Assembly (NCBI RefSeq): GCF_003182155.1
Contig: NZ_QGTG01000011.1
Coordinates: forward strand, 101,307-165,306
Reading direction: 5' to 3'
Length of the DNA stretch: 64,000 nucleotides
Origin: Chitinophaga sp. S165
GTDB taxonomy: Bacteria; Bacteroidota; Bacteroidia; Chitinophagales; Chitinophagaceae
The position numbers were made by a program, and so were the translations under genes. Every line of letters starts with the position of its first letter. Within the stretch, counting starts at the first letter, position 1. Positions 8,205-17,000 of this stretch are shown here, one piece after another. The notes beneath the pieces are model-generated. The model had not been told where the DNA came from. It searched no databases and worked only from the letters and a program-made list of their open reading frames with translations.

Positions 8205-10379
8205 CTATAATTTTACGCCTGCCGTAATGGAAGCTGTACGCCCGTCAGAAGGCCAGATACCCGGACCCGGATAGAACTGCGGACGTTTGGTGAAGTATTG
8301 CTTATCAAAAGCGTTATTGAGGTTTAACCTTATATGCAGATAATTAGTAAGATATGCCCGCGCATTAAAGTCAAATATATTATAGGAAGGAACAAGACCT
8401 GAAGATCCTGTAGCATTTGGTGTTACGGTGTTCAAGGCATCGGCAAAGGTGCTGCTGGTATGGCTGTGCAAGGCTGTCAGACTAAAACGTTTGAACTTAA
8501 TTGTTGCGCCGTTACGGCTTTGCCAGGCAGGGGCGCTTTCTACTTTATTACCATCGACGTCCACATTCGTATTGCCGTTACGGATAACTGCATCTTTGTA
8601 AACAGCATGCATGTAAGCAGTGGAAGTAAAAAGTGTAAGCACCATATATTTGTTCAGCTTCATTTCTGCCTGTGTAAACAACTCAATACCATTGTTGACA
8701 GCGTTGCCAATATTAGTCCTGTAAATGATCTCATCGCCGTTGGTTTTTGTCTGAGCGATAGTACCCAGCCTATTCTTATACAGCAGCCTGAAATAACTGA
8801 GGTCCCAGGTAAGGATATGCCATTTTCCCCTGAAACCACCTTCGATGTTATATCCTTTTGCATCCTTCAGATTTTTGTCGCTTACTTCATATATAGAAGA
8901 AGGAATAATGTCCTTAAAAATAACAGGTCTGTATGCCTGTGACCAACCGGCGTAAAGACTCATTTCATTGGTCAGCCGGTATTCCGTACTTACACCGAAA
9001 AGAGGAAAGTGATGTTTGATGGTATTGGGAACATCGGCCGGCTCATAATAAGATATAGTACCGGTCATATGGGTAGTACCGCTTTCAACACGTACGCCCG
9101 TATTCACAGATAGTTTTGACGTCAGCGCCCAGCTGTTCTCAGCAAAAAAGGCAATATTACTGGTCTTGAAATACATATCACGGCCAAAACCCGGTGTAAC
9201 GAGCGAGAGGTCATAATCACCACCGGTAGTCCCTTTACCAAGTTGCTGGCGGTGCAGTTTATTGTTCATGTACTGTATCCCGGCAGAAAGGCTGTTTGTC
9301 CTTCGAAATAACCGATAATGCTGCAATACCCGCAATTCAGACGTATAGCTATTAAAATGGTCGATATCAACCTGCCGGTTATTGTATTGTAACGTCTCAC
9401 TATTGATACTGTCAGCAGTAGTTGCCGGTTTGTCAAACAAAACGCTATTCCGGACACCAATTACGGCGGAAGTAGTGAATGTAACCCGTGTATTCTTACC
9501 TGGCTGCCAGTCAAAGCTAACGGAAGGTACATGAATGGCAGGGTTATAATAGTTCCTCGACCGGGTAGCCATTTTGGGGTCCTGTTTAAACATAGCGTCG
9601 TTAAGCGGGCCTGCCAGGTGAATGGTATAATCAGATCGCGTCCACTCGGTTTTCAGTAACAGCTTAGCGGAGAAACGGTAAAAGAACGTAATGTTCTGTG
9701 CATTGTATCTGGAGTCGCTATTCTTACGGTAACCATTATTCGTTTTATTATTGAACCAGGCATAGTAGCTGAACTTTCCTTTAGTACCGCTGATGGAGTT
9801 AAAGGTGCTCAATAATCCGTACGACCCGGCGGTATTGATACTCTCGAATGAAAAAGGCTTTGTTGACGGCTGCTTGCTGACATAATTGATCATCCCGCCA
9901 AATTGCGCCCCGTATTGCAGCGAGCCGGTACCACGGACAAGTTCAATATTTTCGACGGCTTCAAAGGGAATGTTGTAATGACTGGCGGGATAACCGTACA
10001 TATCTGAGTTGGTGATCACGCCATCTTTACGTACGTTAGATTCCCAGCCCCTATGCGGATCGAGGCCACGGGTAGCGATGTTCACCTGATTGCCGGTTCC
10101 ATCCATATCATAAACAAAAACACCGGGGATCTTCGCGAAGATCTGCCTGCCATATTTCTCTGTAACAGCGGCATCGGTTGCTGTAACTTTTATAACCTCA
10201 TTTTTTTTACCCAGGAAGATATAAGTCCCGCGTATACTATCCAGCCTGCCGATATTAACATCACGGCGGATATCATATATGGTCACTTCATTGAGCGTTC
10301 GTGCCGTATCTCTTTGTTCCTGGGCATAGCTGTTGACTGATAGTAATGACGATAATAAGATGAGTATGGAATATTTCAT
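8205..10379 (-). CDS. TonB-dependent outer-membrane receptor (FecA-like siderophore or iron-chelate uptake)
   Basis: About 724 aa. I place the start at 10379, where a Sec signal peptide begins (MKYSILILLSS, cleaved after SYA); the longer reading adds 13 non-signal residues. A plug domain follows (about residues 45-180, including ATRGLDPHRGW and VELVRGTGSLQYGAQFGG-type motifs), then a 22-strand barrel ending in an aromatic and basic terminal strand. The RGLDPHRGW segment is like that of ferric citrate/siderophore receptors. There is no N-terminal STN signalling domain and no adjacent sigma/anti-sigma pair, so it is probably not a transducer. The ligand is inferred, not shown. No siderophore synthesis genes are nearby. 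Confidence 0.9.
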   Translation of the reverse strand: MKYSILILLSSLLSVNSYAQEQRDTARTLNEVTIYDIRRDVNIGRLDSIRGTYIFLGKKNEVIKVTATDAAVTEKYGRQIFAKIPGVFVYDMDGTGNQVNIATRGLDPHRGWESNVRKDGVITNSDMYGYPASHYNIPFEAVENIELVRGTGSLQYGAQFGGMINYVSKQPSTKPFSFESINTAGSYGLLSTFNSISGTKGKFSYYAWFNNKTNNGYRKNSDSRYNAQNITFFYRFSAKLLLKTEWTRSDYTIHLAGPLNDAMFKQDPKMATRSRNYYNPAIHVPSVSFDWQPGKNTRVTFTTSAVIGVRNSVLFDKPATTADSINSETLQYNNRQVDIDHFNSYTSELRVLQHYRLFRRTNSLSAGIQYMNNKLHRQQLGKGTTGGDYDLSLVTPGFGRDMYFKTSNIAFFAENSWALTSKLSVNTGVRVESGTTHMTGTISYYEPADVPNTIKHHFPLFGVSTEYRLTNEMSLYAGWSQAYRPVIFKDIIPSSIYEVSDKNLKDAKGYNIEGGFRGKWHILTWDLSYFRLLYKNRLGTIAQTKTNGDEIIYRTNIGNAVNNGIELFTQAEMKLNKYMVLTLFTSTAYMHAVYKDAVIRNGNTNVDVDGNKVESAPAWQSRNGATIKFKRFSLTALHSHTSSTFADALNTVTPNATGSSGLVPSYNIFDFNARAYLTNYLHIRLNLNNAFDKQYFTKRPQFYPGPGIWPSDGRTASITAGVKL

Positions 10380-10566
10380 CAAAATGTATTTGGGATCGAT
10401 ATTAACATTCACGTTCACATTGTAAGAGACTTTGGTTGAGTCTACCTTAAGTTAATGAATTTTTGTGAAAGGCTTAAGATTATTCCGGTGCTGGCGTCGT
10501 TCTCAGTGGCGGATTTGTATGCTATAACGCCCTTTGTTATGGTTTGGCTGGTATTTGGACTTACGA

Positions 10567-10768
10567 TTATTCCGGCGTTGACCTTCTAGCTCACGGTTGC
10601 AGGTGGGATCACTGGCTGTCGTTCTTTGAAGTTCCTTGCTATGTAGCTTTGATTGGCGGTTAGGCTTTGGGAATTCTATTTAAACCCCTATCTGTCGCAT
10701 CAGCATACTTCAAATAACTAAGGCCAGTGATTCCCACCTGCACCGCTCGCTGCGGGCGGTCTCCCCAA
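10567..10768 (-). repeat. Left inverted arm, copy of a dispersed palindromic repeat
   Basis: Reverse complement of the right arm over about 200 bp. The outer ~125 bp (through the shared segment GGGAATTCTATTTAAACCCC) is almost identical; about 15 bp in the middle differ. The arm is itself an imperfect hairpin: GGTGGGATCACTGGC near 10602 pairs with GCCAGTGATTCCCACC near 10723. The inner end carries a GC-rich palindrome (CCGCTCGCTGCGG). Confidence 0.85.
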
Positions 10769-11483
10769 TAATAGCATGACAGTATATATTCATGTACCTA
10801 TCCGTATGCATACTCTTTACATAGTTACTGTTATATTTGCTATTATATTTACTATCACATATAGCCCTTATACGAAGGCATTCATGATGTCCGTTTACAT
10901 TGAAGTTATCCGAAGTACTACAGCTAGAACTACAATTACAGCTATAGCTGCATACATATAATCTTAGCCGTTCTCTATTACATTTAACATATACGTCATT
11001 AGATTTGCCGGTATATTTCAAACTATGTTCATTATAATAGTCGCCATCGTTTTCCTTATAGACTACACCTGTATGTTCACTACAACATTCATGATATTCG
11101 CAACATACATTGTACCCATTAGTTTCCCTACCAGTTATGTTATCCATTGACTGAGACAGATAAACGGCTTCCATCATAATAACTACATCATCTGCATTAA
11201 AGCCTTCTTTTAAGAGGGACATTGCCTTTCCAGTAAGTTCGCGATATTGTTTATATACACGTTCATCGGCAGGTATTTGCCTATATATGTGTGAAGCAAT
11301 ACGTGCACCCACTTTAAGCCATCCCGCATACATCATTGTTTTAGCAAAAGCAGGATCATGTTTAATGCGCTTACCAGTAAGTGAACTTTTAGTACGGATG
11401 ATATACTCTCCGTTCATAAGATATATTGTGAGATTGTCTCTGGTACCTACAAAAGGAGGTACACCACCGGCAATTTTGGGCAT
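10710..11483 (-). CDS. Small protein of unknown function, with a low-complexity Cys/Asn/Tyr-rich tail running into the repeat arm
   Basis: I choose ATG 11483 (MPKIAGGVPPF) over the longer start at 11510; this gives about 257 aa. The first ~110 residues look like a genuine globular protein: G-N-L-T-I-Y-x-M-N-G, then R-T-K-S-S-L-T-G-K-R-I, then a helical stretch. They recall the small Bacteroidota proteins with a GPF-x-G...RxK pattern (DUF6266-like), but this is from memory. Residues beyond ~135 are unusual: many Cys, Ser, Asn and Tyr, with imperfect repeats of the YNSKYNSNY type. The last ~19 codons and the TGA stop lie inside the left inverted arm. The tail may be a degenerated or repeat-derived extension. 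Function unknown. Confidence 0.55.
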   Translation of the reverse strand: MPKIAGGVPPFVGTRDNLTIYLMNGEYIIRTKSSLTGKRIKHDPAFAKTMMYAGWLKVGARIASHIYRQIPADERVYKQYRELTGKAMSLLKEGFNADDVVIMMEAVYLSQSMDNITGRETNGYNVCCEYHECCSEHTGVVYKENDGDYYNEHSLKYTGKSNDVYVKCNRERLRLYVCSYSCNCSSSCSTSDNFNVNGHHECLRIRAICDSKYNSKYNSNYVKSMHTDRYMNIYCHAIIGETARSERCRWESLALVI

Positions 11484-11567
11484 GTTATTTAGTTTATGCA
11501 AATGTAGCATACTAGGGGTATACGTCGTAGTAACGTCGGGTTAACGTCCTGTTTAAAGCGTACTTTA

Positions 11568-11729
11568 TTGCCGTTATTGCCACTTATGCCGTTTTTGCCA
11601 CATGTTGTTCATACCATATGTTGTTCATCTCACATGTTGTTCATGCCAGACGTTGTTCACATCACATGTTGTTCATACCCTTTGTTATTTACATCATCAG
11701 CTATTTATACCATCATGCTGTTTATACTG
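11568..11729. repeat. 16-bp tandem repeat array
   Basis: Eight units of 16 bp run from 11602 to 11729, with core ATGTTGTTCATACCAT and rising divergence toward the 3' end. Two further diverged units (core GCCGTTNTTGCCAC) lie at 11568-11601. The array is upstream of the small-protein gene on the minus strand and just inside the right arm. A + strand open frame through it has no sign of being a protein. Confidence 0.75.
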
Positions 11730-11784
11730 ATCCATACACATAACATCTGCCATCACAAAACGTGACAAGTCGTCCTGCTATAGG

Positions 11785-11988
11785 TTGGGAGACCGGCCGC
11801 AGCGAGCGGCGCGGGTGGGAATCACTGGCCTTAGTTATTTGAAGTATGCTCAATACGATGCACCAGGGGTTTAAATAGAATTCCCAAAGCCTAACCGCCA
11901 ATCAAAGCTACATAGCAAGGAACTTCAAAGAACGACAGCCAGTGATCCCACCTGCGACCGTGAGCTAGAAGGTCAACGCTAGAATAAC
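11785..11988 (+). repeat. Right inverted arm, copy of a dispersed palindromic repeat
   Basis: Inverted copy of 10567-10768. It begins with GGGAGACCGG and a GC palindrome, then GGTGGGAATCACTGGCC, and ends GCCAGTGATCCCACC followed by about 35 bp also shared with the left arm. The ends GGTGGG.../...CCCACC give each arm its own terminal inverted repeat. Confidence 0.85.
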
Positions 11989-12470
11989 CGTCAGCCCAAA
12001 TCAAACTGAATAGCAAATACCAAAAGCTAAATAAGAACAGTGATCTCAAATGCCGTTAAACCCACATACGCATCCCCGCACAACATGCAGCAAAAATCCA
12101 CACATTTAACGGTAACCTCCGTAAACGTCAAAAAGAACCCTAACATCAAATTTGGAAAAAAATAAAAATGAAGAAATCATTTCCACGTACGCCCCGAAGG
12201 ACATTTGAAATTACAATTATCGCTGGTGATTCCTCTAACATCAAGACCAACAGGCATTTCGTCGGCAATTACACAAAAAGGCACAGTTGTTTTTATGGCA
12301 TAGATCAACGCTAAAAGCAGTTGTAAAAAATAAGCCGCCCTATAAAGAGCAGCTGTCTGATATCCCTATACCTATGAAATATATTGGCTAAGTTATAAAA
12401 CAGGATGATTGTTCTCGTTAATGAGATGTTAACAGAATCAAAATAGTTCCGCCCAGAGAAAACCTATTAA
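11989..12470. other. Gene-poor interval with two doubtful short frames
   Basis: No convincing gene. A 48-codon frame at 12168-12314 (+) starts ATG after an A-rich stretch. On the other strand a frame open from about 12440 ends at 12177; its only ATG (12257) gives a 26-residue peptide ending NCNFKCPSGRTWK, preceded by a hydrophobic run without ATG. The latter could be the relic of a gene. Neither is called as coding. Confidence 0.3.
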
Positions 12471-12502
12471 TTTTGTAGGGTATTAAGAAGCCATTACCTT
12501 TG
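12471..12502 (+). promoter_or_regulatory. Promoter of the amino-acid permease gene
   Basis: TTTTG at 12471-12475 and TACCTTTG at 12495-12502 with a 19-bp spacer, an excellent match to the Bacteroidota -33/-7 consensus. The predicted transcript starts about 15 bases before the GTG start codon at 12523, which supports that start. Confidence 0.65.
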
Positions 12503-12522
12503 CAGCCAAACCAACTTTACCT

Positions 12523-13959
12523 GTGATAAAAAAATCAATAGAAAGTCTTCAGCTGGAAGCTGCTCAGAGCGGGGCCAACACATTAAGACGTAATCTCGGG
12601 GGAATTAATCTCATTGCAATAGGTATCGGCGTGATCATAGGCGCAGGTCTTTTCTCGCTGACAGGCATTGCGGCCGCCAATAATACCGGCCCTGCCGTTA
12701 TTCTGTCGTTCATACTCGCAGCAGTAGGATGTGCCTTCAGTGCGCTATGTTACGCAGAAATGGCCTCTATGGTGCCCGTTGCCGGTAGTGCCTACACATA
12801 CGCTTACGCTACGCTCGGAGAATTGTTCGCCTGGATCATCGGCTGGGACCTTGTGCTGGAATACTCCGTAGGCGCAGCCACAGTCGGTATCAGCTGGTCT
12901 AAATACCTCGTAACCTTTCTTGACAAATTTAATATCCACCTGCCGGCACAACTGGTCACGTCACCGTTTGAACTGGTTAAACTGGCGGATGGCACGCAGA
13001 TCCACGGGTATATCAACCTGCCCGCAGTACTGATCATCGTCTTTATTACCTCCATCATTATCTTTGGAACAAAAGGCTCTGCCTTGTTCAATGCCATCGT
13101 AGTGGCATTGAAGATCAGTGTTGTACTGGTCTTCATTGCGTTAGGCTGGCACTATATCAATCCGGAAAACTACAAGCCGTTCATACCACAGAATACGGGC
13201 GAGTTCGGACATTTCGGCGTGAGCGGTATTCTTAGGGGCGCCGGCGTAGTGTTCTTTGTGTTCATTGGTTTCGATATCGTAGCTACAATGGCGCAGGAAA
13301 CGAAGAACCCTAAAAAGAATATGCCCATTGGCATCCTGGGTTCTCTTATTATCTGTACCATTCTCTTCGTCCTGTTTGGCTATGTGATGACAGGATTGGC
13401 GCATTATACCGAGTTTAAGGACAATGCCGCTCCTGTGGCAGTGGCTATTGCACACACGCCGTATGAGTGGTTGTTCCTGGCGGTAATAGCAGCGATCCTT
13501 ATCGGTTATACGTCCGTGATCCTGGTAGATCTCCTGGGACAGTCCAGGGTGTTTTATTCCATGAGTAAAGACGGATTGCTGCCACAGGTGTTCTCCAAAT
13601 TACATCCCCGTTACGCCACTCCCTACAAATCGAATATCGTACTATGTGTCTTCATCAGCCTTTTCGCAGGACTGGTGCCTATTCACGTAGTAGGGGAGAT
13701 GACCAGTATCGGTACCCTGCTGGCCTTTGTAATGGTCTGCCTGGGCGTTATTATCCTGCGTATCAAACAGCCGGATATCCACAGGGCATTTAAAACACCA
13801 TTTGTACCGTTAGTGCCGATACTGGGTATCCTTACCTGCCTCCTCATGATGTTCTCATTACCGCTGGATACCTGGATACGGCTTATCGTATGGCTGCTGA
13901 TCGGTTTTGCCATCTACTTCGGATATGGCCGCAAACATAGTAAACTGCGGAACAGCTGA
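12523..13959 (+). CDS. APC-superfamily amino-acid permease (cationic amino-acid transporter type)
   Basis: A 478-aa protein with about 12-13 transmembrane helices in the inner membrane. It begins at GTG 12523, just after a good promoter. Family marks are IGIGVIIGAGLFSLTG in the first helix (substrate-binding GxG segment), AGSAYTYAYATLGE in helix 3, and the later GFDIVATMAQETKNPKKNMP loop. This is the YfnA/CAT-like branch that imports amino acids by proton symport; the specific substrate is unknown. It is followed by a long hairpin that probably ends its transcript immediately before the next gene. Confidence 0.92.
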   Translation: MIKKSIESLQLEAAQSGANTLRRNLGGINLIAIGIGVIIGAGLFSLTGIAAANNTGPAVILSFILAAVGCAFSALCYAEMASMVPVAGSAYTYAYATLGELFAWIIGWDLVLEYSVGAATVGISWSKYLVTFLDKFNIHLPAQLVTSPFELVKLADGTQIHGYINLPAVLIIVFITSIIIFGTKGSALFNAIVVALKISVVLVFIALGWHYINPENYKPFIPQNTGEFGHFGVSGILRGAGVVFFVFIGFDIVATMAQETKNPKKNMPIGILGSLIICTILFVLFGYVMTGLAHYTEFKDNAAPVAVAIAHTPYEWLFLAVIAAILIGYTSVILVDLLGQSRVFYSMSKDGLLPQVFSKLHPRYATPYKSNIVLCVFISLFAGLVPIHVVGEMTSIGTLLAFVMVCLGVIILRIKQPDIHRAFKTPFVPLVPILGILTCLLMMFSLPLDTWIRLIVWLLIGFAIYFGYGRKHSKLRNS

Positions 13960-14005
13960 CGACAGAAGAGGTCCATCAGGAAAGAAAACCTTTTATCATT
14001 TCGGA

Positions 14006-14064
14006 AATAAAGGCGGCTGTTAAATTTGCTATCTTGGATAGTGAATTTAACAGCCGCCTTTATT
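14006..14064 (+). terminator. Long stem-loop between permease and protease genes; terminator overlapping a promoter
   Basis: A perfect 21-bp stem (14006-14026 with 14044-14064) closes a 17-base loop that has its own small stem CTATC/GATAG. The 3' arm ends one base before the ATG at 14066. The stem with its AAAGG...CCTTTATTTAT end reads as a terminator for the permease. The loop edge also carries TAAATTTG (14021-14028), a fit to the -7 element that could drive the protease gene. Confidence 0.65.
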
Positions 14065-14065
14065 T

Positions 14066-17000
14066 ATGAGAAAACTACTACTTGCTCTTACCATGTGCTA
14101 CGCTGCCACAACGGCTTACGCACAGGAAAACGCCTTATGGTTACAATACCCTGCTATCTCGCCTGACGGCAAGACCATCGCTTTTGGCTACAAAGGAGAC
14201 ATCTACCGGGTAGATGCCAATGGCGGTGTGGCCATCCCCATCACCATTCATGAAGCCCATGATATGATGCCTGTATGGAGCCATGACGGCAAATCACTGG
14301 CCTTCGCCAGCGACCGTTACGGCAACTTCGACGTATTTGTGATGCCTGCCACCGGCGGTACACCTGTTCGCCTGACTTACAACAGCGCTGGCGATTATCC
14401 GTACGACTTTACGCCTGACAATAAACAGGTACTTTTCGGCAGTGCCCGTAATGCGCCTGCTGCTAACGTACGCTTTAGTTCAGGCCTGTTCGACAACCTG
14501 TATAATGTGCCTGTTGCTGGCGGCCGTTCTATCCTGGTCAGCGCGGCAGGTGCAGAATGGGCCCACTATAATAGTAAAGGCTCACAGATCATTTTCCAGG
14601 ACACCAAAGGCTATGAAGATCCCTGGCGTAAACACCATGTGTCTTCCGTAACAAGAGATATCTGGGTGTACGATATAGCCGGGAAGACCTACAAACAGGT
14701 ATCCGGCTATGAAGGCGAAGACAGGGAACCCATATTTGCCGACGATAACCAGGTGTTCTACCTGAGTGAAAAAGGGGGCATCGCTCAGAACCTCTTTAAA
14801 GGTTCTCTGACAGATAAGACTAAACTGCAACAACTCACCCGTTTCGAAAAACATCCGGTACGCCATCTGTCCAAATCAGATGACAACCTGCTTTGCTTTA
14901 CCTGGAACGGTGAGATCTATACATTGAAAGAAGGCCAGCAACCGAAGAAAGTGGCCATACAGGTCTTCAATGACGGCCGCTCTTCCGTGACCAAACCACT
15001 GTCTATAAGTGGTAATGTGACCGGGTTTGCCATGAGCCCTAACGGAAAGGAAATGGCCTTTGTAGCGCGTGGTGAGATCTTTGTTACCAGTGTGGAAGGC
15101 AATATGACCAAACGTATCACCAACACGCCCCAGCAGGAACGTTCCGTTGCCTGGGCGCCCGATGGGAAACATATCGTTTATGCCGCTGAGCGCAAAGGTA
15201 ACTGGGACATCTACCAGGCTTCAATCGTGCGCACAGAAGAGCCCTATTTCTTCGCATCTACCATCCTGAAGGAAGAACCGCTCATTGCTACGGAAGCAGA
15301 AGAGTTCCAGCCGCTGTTCTCTCCCGATGGTAAGGAAATAGCTTACATGGAAGACCGTAACATATTACGTGTGTTCAATGTCGCCTCCAAAAAGAGTCGT
15401 ACACTGTTACCTGCAGGCCGTAACTTCTCTTACTCCGACGGTGACTGGCAGTTCTTCTGGAGCCCCGATGGAAAGTGGATCGTAACCGACGATCACCAGG
15501 GATATTTCAACGTGAGTAATGCTGCTATCATCTCCGCAGATGCCAAAGGACAGACTATCTACCCGGTGATGAGCGGCTTCGGAGAAAACAATAATAAATG
15601 GGCGGCAGATGGTAAGGTGCTGACCTGGCTGAGCGATCGTAATGGTCGCCGGGGACTGGCTACACAAGGTAACAGGGAGTTGGACATCTTCGGTGTATTC
15701 TTTGACCAGGAAGCATATGACAGGTATAAATTATCGAAAGATGAATTTAACCTGCTGAAAGAGAAAGAAGACAATGCAAAGAAATCCGGTAAGGATTCTG
15801 CTACTACGAAAAAGGACACTGCAGCTACGCCTAAAAAGCCCTTTAATCCCGACTTCAATAACCTCGATGGCCGGATCATCCGTATGACCATCAACAGCGC
15901 CTCTATCAGCGACTATGTGCTGAATAACGACGCGAGTAAGGTATTCTATATGGCAGCCTTCGAAAAAGGATATGATCTGTGGGTAACAGAGCCAAGAACA
16001 GGAGAGACCAAGATACTGGCCAAACTAGGCGGTACTCCAGGTAGCATTGAGCTTAGTAAGGATGGCAACACCGTATTCGTCAACAATCGTGGTAGTGTGG
16101 TGAAAGTTGATGCAACTTCTGGCAAGATCACACCAATATCAATCAGCACAGAGTTCCTGCTTGACCAGGAAGCAGAACGCCGTTACATCTATCAGCACGC
16201 ATGGAAACAGGTGGAGGATAAGTTCTACGACCCCGCCGTTCTGAAGAAAATAGACTGGGAAATGTACGCGAACAACTACGCACGTTTCCTGCCACATATC
16301 AATAACAACTACGACTTCCAGGAATTGCTCAGTGAACTGCTGGGTGAGCTGAATGCCTCTCATACCGGTGGCCGTTTTAATGCCAGCCGTGCTGATGGCG
16401 ATAACACAGCCGCGCTGGGGTTACTGTACGATGAAACCTTTATAGGCAATGGCCTGAAAGTGGATGAAGTAATTACCGGAGGACCATTTGACAAAGCATT
16501 CAGCAAACTGAAAAAAGGATACATCATTGAACGTATCGACGGTAACGAGATCTCTGCACAACAGGACTGGGCCATGCTGCTGAACCGTAAGACAGGTAAT
16601 AATATCCTCGTAAGCATCTACGACCCTGCTACACAAAAACGTTGGGATGAATCGGTAAAACCTATCTCCAACCAGGAAGAAGGTAACCTGATGTACAAAC
16701 GTTGGGTGAATAACATGCGTAATATGGTAGACAAGCTGAGTGGTGGTAAAATAGGGTACGTACATGTACAAGGCATGAATGACGCCAGCTACCGTTCCGC
16801 ATACGATGAAGTAATGGGTAAGAACAGAGAGAAGCAGGCACTGATCGTAGACACCCGTTTTAACGGTGGCGGATGGCTGCATGATGATCTGTATAATTTC
16901 CTCGGTGGAAAAGCATACATCAACTTCGCTCCGCAAAGCCATAGAACAAAAGCGTGGGAACCACAGACCCGCTGGACAAGACCAAGCTGCGTACTGATGG

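Larger units (their letters stand above)
10567..11988. mobile_element. Candidate mobile or recombining module bounded by ~200 bp inverted arms
   Basis: Two arms (10567-10768 and 11785-11988) are near-identical inverted copies of one another and enclose about 1 kb that holds a single small-protein gene and a tandem repeat. No transposase is encoded, so if mobile it would be non-autonomous. Target-site duplications could not be assigned. The flanking 10422-10566 and 11989-12470 hold no convincing gene. A third, diverged copy of the arm is at 21186-21345, which shows that the arm itself is a dispersed repeat. Confidence 0.5.

Noticed and set aside
10567..10768. Integron attC site: GTTAGGC (GTTRRRY-like) and a hairpin in the arm
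   Set aside because: The matching RYYYAAC box at the proper distance and orientation was not found, there is no integrase or cassette array, and the third repeat copy does not keep the GTTAGGC box.
11568..11729. CRISPR array
   Set aside because: The 16-bp units abut one another with no unique spacers, and no cas gene is present.
11568..11765. 65-codon + strand protein through the 16-bp repeat
   Set aside because: It is only the translation of the repeat (Cys/His/Phe-rich), with no ribosome-binding site and no globular features.
12168..12314. 48-codon + strand gene
   Set aside because: Basic, no recognisable motif, and it overlaps a frame open on the opposite strand; not enough support.
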